The notes beneath the pieces were generated by a model. The model was given only the letters and a program-made list of their open reading frames with translations, was not told the DNA's origin and did not search any database. Positions 1-6,369 of a stretch of DNA of 14,347 bases are shown piece after piece; within the stretch, counting starts at the first letter, position 1, and each line of letters starts with the position of its first letter. The DNA is from Porphyromonadaceae bacterium (GTDB lineage Bacteria; Bacteroidota; Bacteroidia; Bacteroidales; Paludibacteraceae), in assembly GCA_905372135.1 (NCBI GenBank), contig CAJPNS010000045.1, positions 1 to 14,347 of the forward strand. Reading direction: 5' to 3'. The translations under genes and the position numbers were made by a program.

Positions 1-298
1 AAGTATAGTTTGACTGGTGCGGATACTTGTACCACATCGGGTCGGTGGAGTTGAATGTACTGAGCCATGAGTCGTAGTAGCGGGCTTCGGCGTAGTGCAA
101 GCCTGTCTCTTGGTCTTTTTCGTAGCCGGTGAATTGATATGCTGTCTCGTAGCCTTGGCTAAGATCAAGCAGAGTCTCACCGTAAGGCATATAGCCGAGT
201 ACGTGTACCGCCTTGCCCCAGCTATCCGTTACCGCCGAGCCCGAGCCGAGACGGTCGGTATGGTAATATAATAGAATATATTTTAGAACAACATCCAT
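1..298 (-). CDS. Orphan Rhs core C-terminal tip, partial (runs off the left edge)
   Basis: The reading frame from ATG at 298 encodes a canonical Rhs repeat-associated core: HTDRLGSGSAVTD, then GYMPYGETLLD, then FTGYEKDQETGLHYAEARYYD and a F-x-STDP ending. In complete Rhs/YD-repeat proteins this core closes the shell and marks the point beyond which a variable toxin tip begins; here that tip lies outside the window. Upstream of residue 1 there is an in-frame TAA about ten codons away. The first dozen residues (MDVVLKYILLYY) are not Rhs-like, so this is a displaced tip with a fortuitous start, not a full Rhs gene. Positions 145-263 are nearly identical to 881-999. The frame follows 25 bases after the membrane-protein gene at 324-731. 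The family assignment is firm; whether it is expressed is unknown. Confidence 0.8.
   Translation of the reverse strand, partial: MDVVLKYILLYYHTDRLGSGSAVTDSWGKAVHVLGYMPYGETLLDLSQGYETAYQFTGYEKDQETGLHYAEARYYDSWLSTFNSTDPMWYKYPHQSNYT
145..263. repeat. 119-bp direct repeat, copy A (Rhs core)
   Basis: Aligned without gaps to 881-999, this copy shows about 7 mismatches in 119 bases by eye (about 94% identity). It encodes the HTDRLGSGSAVTD to LDLSQGYE part of the Rhs core on the minus strand. Identity stops abruptly at both ends. Confidence 0.9.
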
Positions 299-323
299 AT
301 TGTACGGAAGTAGGAGTATTTTA

Positions 324-731
324 TTAATGTTTTGTTAGGTCACGGCTACGCCTTTTTATTAATGTATTTCTGATTAATACGAATGAAAAAACAGTGTTTA
401 AAACAGGAATTACAAAACACAAAACAATACTCAAAAACACATTATTTGCCTCCATAAAAAACAATACTGCCATAGCATACATAACAAAAATAGAGTATAA
501 AAATAGCACCCCACTCAAAAACAGAATAATTTTTCTATTCTTAATCAGCAATAATAACGAAGTGACTATTAAGAAAACACTCACATAAATAAAAAAACAA
601 TCTATGCCATTCTTATTATCTACATAATAATAGACTCTTATTTCATTTAGAAACAATAAAACACCTTGCATTAAAAACCAAACAGGAGCAATAATCCTAA
701 TATTATTATTCAACGATTTCATATGTGACAT
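324..731 (-). CDS. Small four-helix membrane protein of unknown function in the Rhs island
   Basis: This 135-residue protein is strongly hydrophobic, with four likely transmembrane segments at about residues 11-28, 44-63, 67-93 and 97-121. It has short loops and a basic tail (KRRSRDLTKH), which suggests a cytoplasmic C-terminus. I do not recognise a family. It sits 18 bases after the stop of one Rhs tip (750-1049) and 25 bases before the next (1-298), on the same strand. That is the place where immunity genes lie in arrays of displaced Rhs tips, and a polytopic membrane protein could protect against a membrane-acting or periplasmic toxin. This role rests on position only. The start could be Met1 or Met4. 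Its low G+C contrasts with the flanking Rhs core sequence, consistent with cassette-like origin. Confidence 0.6.
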   Translation of the reverse strand: MSHMKSLNNNIRIIAPVWFLMQGVLLFLNEIRVYYYVDNKNGIDCFFIYVSVFLIVTSLLLLIKNRKIILFLSGVLFLYSIFVMYAMAVLFFMEANNVFLSIVLCFVIPVLNTVFSFVLIRNTLIKRRSRDLTKH

Positions 732-749
732 TATTTTATATTTATTTAT

Positions 750-1049
750 CTAGTTTCCCAAAAACAGATTGACTGACTGCCAAGGAAATTTTTCTGCAAA
801 TCTATCTACAGATAGAAACATTGACAAATCAGAATCATGATACCTCGCCCCGGCATAGCTTAGACCGCTCTCGGAATATTTCTCGTAGCCTTGGCTAAGA
901 TCAAGCAGAGTCTCACCGTATGGCATATAGCCGAATACGTGTACCGCCCTACCCCTGCCGTCCGTTACCGCCGAGCCCGAGCCGAGACGGTCGGTATGGA
1001 AGCGATAGAAAGGTATTTCTACAGCCTTAATATTTAATCTATTTTGCAC
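750..1049 (-). CDS. Orphan Rhs core fragment, probable remnant
   Basis: From a GTG at 1049 the frame reads VEIPFYRFHTDRLGS, a GYMPYGETLLDLSQGYE block, then GLSYAGARYHD, FLSVDRF and FPWQSVNLFLGN before the stop. These are the landmarks of the Rhs repeat-associated core, but the usual GYEKD-ETGL segment is shortened: compared with the copy at the left edge, about nine residues between the two GYE motifs are missing. The protein ends exactly where a toxin domain would normally follow. The frame is open only a little further upstream, where it overlaps the end of the gene at 1072-1599, and has no ATG. I read it as a non-functional or recombination-donor remnant. It could still be made as a 99-residue protein, but nothing supports that. 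Confidence 0.7.
   Translation of the reverse strand: MQNRLNIKAVEIPFYRFHTDRLGSGSAVTDGRGRAVHVFGYMPYGETLLDLSQGYEKYSESGLSYAGARYHDSDLSMFLSVDRFAEKFPWQSVNLFLGN
881..999. repeat. 119-bp direct repeat, copy B (Rhs core)
   Basis: This is the partner of positions 145-263, in the same orientation, with about 112 of 119 bases identical. Left of 881 the two copies encode recognisably related Rhs protein but share little nucleotide identity. Right of 999 they are unrelated. This mosaic pattern is what recombination between Rhs cores leaves. Confidence 0.9.
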
Positions 1050-1071
1050 ACCATCAAATAAGACAAATCTG

Positions 1072-1599
1072 TCACTTAAAAACCTTTGTCTCTATTAGAT
1101 TACCATTTTCGTCGTAATACTTCCACTTACCGTATTCAACTGAAGCGTCGGACTCGGGGGAATCTTCTTCGTACCATAAAAGCTCCCCTTCGTTTTCTAT
1201 ATTCCCGTTCGGATAATATCCAATGAAATAACATTTGTACTCAGGAATAGCCTTTCTACCTTTGATAGGGGTCGTATTGACTCCAAAATCCTTTAGAATA
1301 AACATCAAATGTCCTGTGTTTTTAAAGAAAAACCACGTTCCACACATCTGTCCATCTTTATATTCCCCAAAAGTGTATAAATTTCTTGTTTCTATGTTAT
1401 ATTCTTTAGAAAATCCATTCTTTATGCCATTTCTATAATATTGTTCATAGATACAATAAGAAAAAGTATCTCTCCACAATCCCTCTCTTTTACCTTGAGA
1501 GTTAAACTGATTAATCTTTTCAGTACTCAATCTTTGTGCAAATATATTGACATTCACCGCAAGACATAGTACTACCATAAAACAAAATTTAGTATTCAT
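1072..1599 (-). CDS. Exported MORN-like repeat protein, candidate immunity protein
   Basis: The 175-residue product has a clear signal peptide (residues 1-21, hydrophobic MVVLCLAVNVNIFA, likely cut after Ala21 before Gln). No lipobox cysteine follows it, so periplasmic or secreted is the best guess. The mature part carries loose G-x-W/Y-x-x-Y...NG repeats typical of MORN-variant/YwqK-like proteins: GKREGLWRDT, YYRNGIKNG, GEYKDGQMCGTW, GYYPNGNIENEG and YGKWKYYDENGNLIE. Such proteins are often found beside polymorphic toxins as immunity factors. Its ATG overlaps the end of the upstream gene by 11 bases (ATGAATACTAA), implying translational coupling with that candidate toxin. The 3' end touches the Rhs remnant at 750-1049. 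Export and repeats are visible; immunity is inferred from coupling and context. Confidence 0.65.
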   Translation of the reverse strand: MNTKFCFMVVLCLAVNVNIFAQRLSTEKINQFNSQGKREGLWRDTFSYCIYEQYYRNGIKNGFSKEYNIETRNLYTFGEYKDGQMCGTWFFFKNTGHLMFILKDFGVNTTPIKGRKAIPEYKCYFIGYYPNGNIENEGELLWYEEDSPESDASVEYGKWKYYDENGNLIETKVFK

Positions 1600-1951
1600 A
1601 ATTATTATTGTGTTTTAAATTTCTAAAAGTATTGATATAGTCATTTATAGTTCCATTCAAGATAAAGTTGAATACAGGGGGGCTATTGGTATTGGTAGGT
1701 GTCTGCAAACTACGGGATACCGTTACGCTTATCTTAGATTCAGCATCGAAATTACCTATAAAATCCGACCATTTATACACATCTATTAAAAGACATCCTT
1801 CCGAAACCCCGCTACCATCCTTAGTAACCCCCGTATAATTATTATTTCCTGCCTTATGTATATCAATGCCGGTGGCGTAAGTTCTATGGTCAGAATACGC
1901 CGTATTTTCTTTTCCTAAAGATATTGTTTGCGATTCATCCTTAGTATACAT
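1589..1951 (-). CDS. Putative L,D-transpeptidase/Tlde1-like toxin-domain fragment
   Basis: This 120-residue protein has no signal peptide or membrane segment. Its centre reads ATGIDIHKAG (His32), then 17 residues later S-E-G-C (Ser50 to Cys53), followed by LLID. A histidine followed by S-x-G-C at this spacing is the active-site signature of YkuD-type L,D-transpeptidases. The SEGC form recalls DUF2778/Tlde1, a type VI effector family acting on peptidoglycan, and also DUF5675. The rest looks like beta-rich sequence (SKISVTVSR, PPVFNFILNG). The only Met is residue 1, and an in-frame TAG lies 14 codons upstream. A Bacteroides-type promoter sits immediately before the ATG, so the ORF may be a toxin tip cut from a larger Rhs or effector gene. 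Overlap with the exported protein downstream supports a toxin-immunity pair. Catalysis is inferred from the motif alone. Confidence 0.55.
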   Translation of the reverse strand: MYTKDESQTISLGKENTAYSDHRTYATGIDIHKAGNNNYTGVTKDGSGVSEGCLLIDVYKWSDFIGNFDAESKISVTVSRSLQTPTNTNSPPVFNFILNGTINDYINTFRNLKHNNNYEY

Positions 1952-1955
1952 GCTA

Positions 1956-1983
1956 CAAAGGTAGTAAAAGCATTTCGAACCAA
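1956..1983 (-). promoter_or_regulatory. Bacteroides-type promoter just before the toxin-like ORF
   Basis: On the minus strand a TTG (1983-1981) is followed after 17 bases by TACCTTTG (1963-1956), matching the Bacteroides -33/-7 consensus (TTTG and TAnnTTTG). The G of the -7 box is only 4 bases from the ATG at 1951, so a transcript from here would begin at or near the start codon. Confidence 0.5.
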
Positions 1984-1985
1984 CA

Positions 1986-2348
1986 TTAAATCTCTATCCC
2001 CTTCTCCGCTAAGTTATTTATACATTCCATATAATAACTATCGTCATGTTCTTTATAAATTGGCGTATTGATTTTTACTTCTTTTAAATCTTTATGTGGT
2101 TTACAGACTTTTCCTCGATAATTTTTATCAAGCCATTCTTCACTCACATTGTAACCCCTATATTTCATTTCATCCATTATTAATCGATGATATTTATACA
2201 ACAAAAAAGGTTCGTAATCAAATACATAATTGACTGTAGAATGTCTCTTTCCCCAACCATTCCCCCTTAATGCACAACATTCTCGATGTTGACCTAAAAG
2301 TTGTTGCCTTGGTAATTTGTGAATTAAATCCTCATGCCATAATCTCAT
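1986..2348 (-). CDS. T4 endonuclease V-like (pyrimidine dimer glycosylase fold) protein, TIGR02328-type
   Basis: The 120-residue product begins MRLWHEDLIHKLPRQQLLGQHRECC and continues GNGWGKRHSTVNYVF and YHRLIMDEMKYRGYNV, then NYRGKVCKPH. Recalled from memory, T4 endonuclease V (DenV) aligns without gaps at the N-terminus: Gln15, Arg22 and the catalytic Glu23 fall at the same positions, and a YRGxxxP-like segment matches the C-terminal region. DenV nicks DNA at cyclobutane pyrimidine dimers. The nucleophile of DenV is the alpha-amino group of Thr2, and here residue 2 is Arg, so the same chemistry is not assured. ATG 2348 is preceded 7 bases upstream by AGGAG, unusual in this phylum and supporting this start. 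It lies between parC and the toxin island. Family call good, activity uncertain. Confidence 0.8.
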   Translation of the reverse strand: MRLWHEDLIHKLPRQQLLGQHRECCALRGNGWGKRHSTVNYVFDYEPFLLYKYHRLIMDEMKYRGYNVSEEWLDKNYRGKVCKPHKDLKEVKINTPIYKEHDDSYYMECINNLAEKGIEI

Positions 2349-2355
2349 TAATTTT

Positions 2356-2360
2356 CTCCT
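2356..2360 (-). promoter_or_regulatory. Shine-Dalgarno of the endonuclease V-like gene
   Basis: AGGAG on the minus strand lies 7 bases before the ATG at 2348. Most genes in this window have no such motif, so it helps to fix the start. Confidence 0.5.
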
Positions 2361-2532
2361 ATGATAAACGTTGGTTCCTGTAAATACTTATTATCTGTTT
2401 GACATATAAAAAAGAAGAGCAAACACAATTGCACATCTAAATAAATGTAGAACAGACAGTTAGTGCTATCAATAAAATATCAAACAAAAGACACTCCCGG
2501 TATCATATAGTAAAACAACACATTACCTGCAG

Positions 2533-5271
2533 CTACTCGAATAAATTGCCTTGCGTCGGGTCGTCTTTGTCGTAAATAAGTCTGGGCGTCGATATACGGT
2601 CGTAGGTATGCTCTTCGCCATCGTCGGTATCAGTGGTGGCAACGTCGGGTAACTCTTCGGGCGGTGGTAGCCGTAGAGGTTCGAGGCGTTCGACACGGGC
2701 AACCTCGTAGTTGGATATTCGTTTCCCTCGTGCCTTGTACGACTTGTCGCCCACGAACTGTTCGACGTCTATCTCGGCAGGTTCGCGGTTCTTGTCTTTG
2801 CCTCCGAATATTATGCGAAACAACGGATATGCGTCGTCGGCAATGAGCTTCAACTCAGAGGCGGCGTTGTCGCCCACGAACGATGCAGGCTTTGCCGTAG
2901 GCTCGAATCTGAACCTCTTGATATAATCGAAACCTTGGTCGGCATCGAACAGAGCGGCACTCCATATCTTGTGTGGGTCGAACTTCTCAATTATCATAAT
3001 ATCGTCGCGATAATGATTTGTGAGGTCGAAATTGGTTGTGCAATATTCGCCGTTGCGGTATACTGCAAGTATAAGGTCGTCGTTGAAGAACTCTCCTAGA
3101 TATTCGCCCCTGCGGTCGTAGTTGAGCTTGAGTATGTCGCGGTCGAACCATATATGTGTGCCTCCGAGCGTAGAGCCTCCGCCTTGCTTGAAAGCGATTT
3201 TTGCCACAGGGAATTTTGTCAGCAGATTGCCCCGCGAAGCACGTCCCTTGATGGCAATGGCACTGAAATCGACATCCCATTGCATCTTTCTTATCTTCCT
3301 CGACGTCTGCCTGAGCGTAATACGCACCACTTCAGCCTCTCCGTTGGGGTTGGCCGAAAAGTACATCAGACGCGAATCGTTTTGTCCGTTGGTAAGGTCG
3401 TACTCTTTGTCGCGAGTAACTCCGCTCACATAGAAACGCTTCATATAATAAGCTCCGTTCTTGCCGTCGCGGTAGACGGCATTGAATATCGTACGATGGT
3501 CATTGCGTTTGTAGACAGCCACATACTCTATGTCTTTGCCGACAAACTGTTTTTCGGATATCTTCAAAACCTTATATTTTCCGTTCTTGAAAAATACTAT
3601 TATGTCGTCTATATCCGAACAGTTTTGTACGAACTCTACGTCGTCCTCTTTCTTGAGGTTCGTACCGACGAATCCTTCTGCCCTACTGACATAGAGTTTT
3701 TCGTTGGCTTCCACTACCTTAGTAGCTTCGATATTTTCGAAATTGCGTATTTCGGTACGTCTGACAATATTTTTACCATACGTATTTTTAATGTGTTCGA
3801 ACCACTCTATAGCGTAGTCGACCAGATGGTTCAATTTATGTTCTATTTCCTTGATTTTACCCTTGAGAGCGGCTATGTTTTCCTTTGCCTTGTCGGTATT
3901 GTACTTCAATATACGCGCCATACGTATATCGAGCAGACGCTTGAGGTCGTCGTTGGTTATAGCGCGGATGAAAGTCTCTTTGTAAGGTTCGATACGCTTA
4001 TCGATGTGTTTGAGAGCTATCGCTTCCGACTTGGCATTCTCAAATTCGGGGTCTTTGTATATCCGCTCTTCGATAAATATTTTCTCCAACGATGCAAACA
4101 GAAGCTGCTCTTGCAGTTCGGAACGCTCTATTTCCAGCTCGGCTTTGAGCAGATTTACCGTATTGTCGGTGCTGCGATGCAATACGTCGGATACGGTCGT
4201 AAATATCGGTTTGTTGTTGTCGATTACGCAACAGTTGGGCGAGTACGATATTTCGCACTGCGTGAAGGCATACAGCGCGTCTATCGACTTATCCGACGAT
4301 GCTTTGGCGTCGAGGTGTACGATTATTTCGACGTTCTCGGCAGTGTTGTCGTCTATCTTCTTTATGTTGATTTTACCTTTTTCGTTTGCCTTTATGATAC
4401 TGTCTATCAGTTGCGATGTAGTGATACCGTATGGTATATCGTTTATTACGAGGGCTTTGTTGTTTTGAGCCTTCGATATTTTGGCTCTTATACGTACCTT
4501 GCCGCCCTTCTGCCCGTCGTTGTATCTGCCGACGTCTATCATACCGCCTGTGGGAAAGTCGGGAAAGAGCTCGAAGGCTTCACCTTTCAGGTATTGTATC
4601 GAGGCATCGATAAGCTCATTGAAGTTGTTTGGTAAAATTTTCGAATTTAGTCCCAGTCCTATGCCTTCGCTACCTTGTGCGAGCAGCAACGGGAATTTTA
4701 CCGGTAGCGATATAGGCTCGTTGTTTCTACCGTCGTACGACGGTTTCCACTCGGTAACCTTGGGGTTGAAGACCGCATCTATGGCAAACTTCGAGAGACG
4801 TGCCTCGATATAACGGGCGGCAGCGGCTCCGTCGCCTGTGAGTATATTGCCCCAATTGCCTTGCGTATCGATAAGGATATTTTTCTGTCCAAGCCCCACA
4901 AGTGCCTCATATATAGAGCTATCGCCGTGAGGATGAAACTGCATTGTGTGTCCCACTATATTGGCGACCTTGTTGTACCGACCGTCTTCCATACGTCGCA
5001 TCGAGTACAATACACGTCGCTGTACGGGTTTAAGCCCGTCGGTAATATGCGGTATGGCTCTACTCAGGTTTACATAAGAAGCGTAGTCTAAATACCACGT
5101 ATAGAACATTCCCGGAAGGTGATGCAGGCTCTTTTCGTCCAATACGGTAGGTATATTATATTGCGAATGGAGTCTATCGCCAGTATCGTTGTCGTCGTCA
5201 ACAGCCGAAGATATCTCATCGTTTTTCTTTTCTTCGTCTTGTAAGTCGTCATTTTCTATATATTCAGACAT
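2533..5271 (-). CDS. parC: DNA topoisomerase IV subunit A (ParC)
   Basis: ParC is the DNA-breaking subunit of topoisomerase IV, which with ParE decatenates daughter chromosomes. The 912-residue product has an acidic N-terminal extension (residues 1-35), then the winged-helix/tower core starting near 55. It includes DGLKPVQRRVLYSM (78-91), the quinolone region FHPHGDSSIYE (112-122) and the catalytic Arg153-Tyr154 in AAARYIEARLS. PTGG, GIGLGLN and a coiled tower segment follow, and the C-terminal third should form the beta-pinwheel. No GyrA box (QRRGGKG) is present, which favours ParC over GyrA. Ser118 and Glu122 correspond to E. coli ParC Ser80 and Glu84, the quinolone-sensitive state. The length fits Bacteroidota ParC, which is longer than the 752 residues of E. 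coli. No parE is in the window. A TTTG-17-TAACTTTG promoter precedes it. Confidence 0.93.
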   Translation of the reverse strand: MSEYIENDDLQDEEKKNDEISSAVDDDNDTGDRLHSQYNIPTVLDEKSLHHLPGMFYTWYLDYASYVNLSRAIPHITDGLKPVQRRVLYSMRRMEDGRYNKVANIVGHTMQFHPHGDSSIYEALVGLGQKNILIDTQGNWGNILTGDGAAAARYIEARLSKFAIDAVFNPKVTEWKPSYDGRNNEPISLPVKFPLLLAQGSEGIGLGLNSKILPNNFNELIDASIQYLKGEAFELFPDFPTGGMIDVGRYNDGQKGGKVRIRAKISKAQNNKALVINDIPYGITTSQLIDSIIKANEKGKINIKKIDDNTAENVEIIVHLDAKASSDKSIDALYAFTQCEISYSPNCCVIDNNKPIFTTVSDVLHRSTDNTVNLLKAELEIERSELQEQLLFASLEKIFIEERIYKDPEFENAKSEAIALKHIDKRIEPYKETFIRAITNDDLKRLLDIRMARILKYNTDKAKENIAALKGKIKEIEHKLNHLVDYAIEWFEHIKNTYGKNIVRRTEIRNFENIEATKVVEANEKLYVSRAEGFVGTNLKKEDDVEFVQNCSDIDDIIVFFKNGKYKVLKISEKQFVGKDIEYVAVYKRNDHRTIFNAVYRDGKNGAYYMKRFYVSGVTRDKEYDLTNGQNDSRLMYFSANPNGEAEVVRITLRQTSRKIRKMQWDVDFSAIAIKGRASRGNLLTKFPVAKIAFKQGGGSTLGGTHIWFDRDILKLNYDRRGEYLGEFFNDDLILAVYRNGEYCTTNFDLTNHYRDDIMIIEKFDPHKIWSAALFDADQGFDYIKRFRFEPTAKPASFVGDNAASELKLIADDAYPLFRIIFGGKDKNREPAEIDVEQFVGDKSYKARGKRISNYEVARVERLEPLRLPPPEELPDVATTDTDDGEEHTYDRISTPRLIYDKDDPTQGNLFE

Positions 5272-5308
5272 CTAATAAGTGAGATTTGATTCAATAAAAT
5301 CGAGGCAA

Positions 5309-5337
5309 CAAAGTTACAAAAAAAGATGATTTGCAAA
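5309..5337 (-). promoter_or_regulatory. Promoter of parC
   Basis: On the minus strand TTTG (5337-5334) is followed after 17 bases by TAACTTTG (5316-5309), a full match to the Bacteroides -7 box. The box ends 37 bases before the parC ATG, which leaves room for a short leader. Confidence 0.5.
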
Positions 5338-5360
5338 GCCTAAAGCGAAAGTGCGGGAGC

Positions 5361-5404
5361 ATAAAAACAGAGGACTGTATCACTATTTTTTAGCTACAGT
5401 CCTC
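5361..5404 (-). terminator. Intrinsic terminator of the sigma factor/53-aa unit
   Basis: A perfect 10-bp stem (5370-5379 with 5395-5404, GAGGACTGTA and TACAGTCCTC) encloses a 15-base loop. Read on the minus strand, it is followed by TGTTTTTAT. It lies 22 bases past the stop of the 53-residue ORF, insulating parC from the upstream unit. Confidence 0.8.
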
Positions 5405-5426
5405 ATAGATAAGTCAATACAAACGT

Positions 5427-5588
5427 TTAGTTGCTGAAATAGTAGACCAATTCGCCATTGTCCATACGTTCTACATTGTAAGTAGAGGCAAAAGCCATTA
5501 TTGTCTGCAACGTATTGCTACTTGGCTCCGAATTTCGATATTCTTGGTCTAAAAAATTGAATAGTGTAGAAAATTTTTGCATAGGCAT
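5427..5588 (-). CDS. Small 53-residue protein downstream of the sigma factor
   Basis: The frame runs from ATG 5588 to TAA 5427: MPMQKFSTLFNFLDQEYR at the start, NTLQTIMAFASTYNV in the middle, and a GELVYYFSN end. The second ATG, at residue 3, is an equally good start. It has no signal peptide and no membrane segment. The pattern (an amphipathic N-terminal helix FSTLFNFLDQEY, a short proline-serine linker, a second helix TLQTIMAFASTY) looks like a real folded small protein. It is the last gene before a strong terminator and lies 93 bases downstream of the sigma factor on the same strand, so the two are probably cotranscribed. A regulatory partner of the sigma factor is one possibility, but I do not recognise a family and assign no function. 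Confidence 0.6.
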   Translation of the reverse strand: MPMQKFSTLFNFLDQEYRNSEPSSNTLQTIMAFASTYNVERMDNGELVYYFSN

Positions 5589-5681
5589 AGTACTTTATTT
5601 GATGGTTTTGAATTATACATTTTAAATAACGCAAAATCATCGATATTATTGTATTTCTGCCCTTTTCGGCAAAGATTCTCT

Positions 5682-6266
5682 TTAGAATAGCATCGACTTC
5701 TGCTTAGCCCACTTACGTATGTTCATAATAGCGTATCTCGCTCTTCCCAATGCCGTATTGATACTGATACCTAAGGTATCGGCTATATCTTTGAACGACA
5801 TATCGTAATAGAATCGCAAGACGAGTATCTGACGCTGCTCCTTAGGCAAAAGCGACAATAGGTATTTCAGCTCTTCGCGGACATCCTTATCGACCATAAT
5901 ATCTTGTATCGAAAGAGCCTCCATAGCCTTACCGGCAGTGATATCCACTTCGGTTCGGTCGTTTGAGATATTGATTATGCTTTTGTTGCGTCTGAAGTAG
6001 TCGATAATCATATTACGAGCCAATCGACAGAGCCAGCTAAAGAAATAACCTTGCTCCACATAAGAGCCGCTTTTGATATGCGTAACGGCTTTGATGAAGG
6101 TATCCTGAAAAAAATCTTCGGCTAAATCTTTGTCTTTCACTAAAGAATATATATAACCGAACAGAGGACTTTTGTGCCTATACAAAAGTATCTCAAACGA
6201 GCGGTTGTCGCCAGACAAGTATCGAGATATCAATTCACTGTCTGTAACATTCGATTTCTTATTCAT
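5682..6266 (-). CDS. RNA polymerase sigma-70 family factor (ECF-like)
   Basis: The 194-residue product has the two-domain layout of small sigma factors. Region 2 covers about residues 25-95 (FEILLYRHKSPLFGYIYSLVKDKDLAEDFFQDTF, then FFSWLCRLARNMIIDYFRR), binding core polymerase and the -10 element. Region 4 covers about 132-183 (LLPKEQRQILVLRFYYDMSFKDIADTLGIS and TALGRARYAI), the -35-binding helix-turn-helix. The linker of about 35 residues (96-131) is charged and variable. No FecR-type anti-sigma gene or SusC/D pair is adjacent, unlike many Bacteroidota ECF systems. The only companion is the 53-residue ORF downstream, before a terminator. The target regulon cannot be read from here; the neighbouring secreted repeat protein could be a target, but nothing shows it. 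Confidence 0.9.
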   Translation of the reverse strand: MNKKSNVTDSELISRYLSGDNRSFEILLYRHKSPLFGYIYSLVKDKDLAEDFFQDTFIKAVTHIKSGSYVEQGYFFSWLCRLARNMIIDYFRRNKSIINISNDRTEVDITAGKAMEALSIQDIMVDKDVREELKYLLSLLPKEQRQILVLRFYYDMSFKDIADTLGISINTALGRARYAIMNIRKWAKQKSMLF

Positions 6267-6369
6267 CTCTTTGAAGTTTTTTTAATTTATTTCAAAGTAG
6301 ATTTTTATCAATAGGCAAAGAAATGTTATTTATTAATATAATCGATTGATAACAAATGCAATGTGATGC

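Noticed and set aside
394..588. A 64-codon plus-strand frame inside the membrane-protein gene
   Set aside because: It is a Lys/Asn/Ile-rich low-complexity translation of AT-rich DNA, opposite a better coding frame with four plausible membrane helices.
2349..2532. A 24-codon Cys-containing frame on the minus strand between parC and the endonuclease V-like gene
   Set aside because: It is too short, has no ribosome-binding site or promoter, and lies in AT-rich spacer. I see no other feature in this gap.
3154..4635. A 493-codon open frame on the plus strand, antisense to parC
   Set aside because: It lies wholly inside parC. Its composition (rich in Tyr, Phe, Val and Arg) is that of a reverse-frame shadow, with no recognisable motif. 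parC is complete with all its motifs on the other strand.
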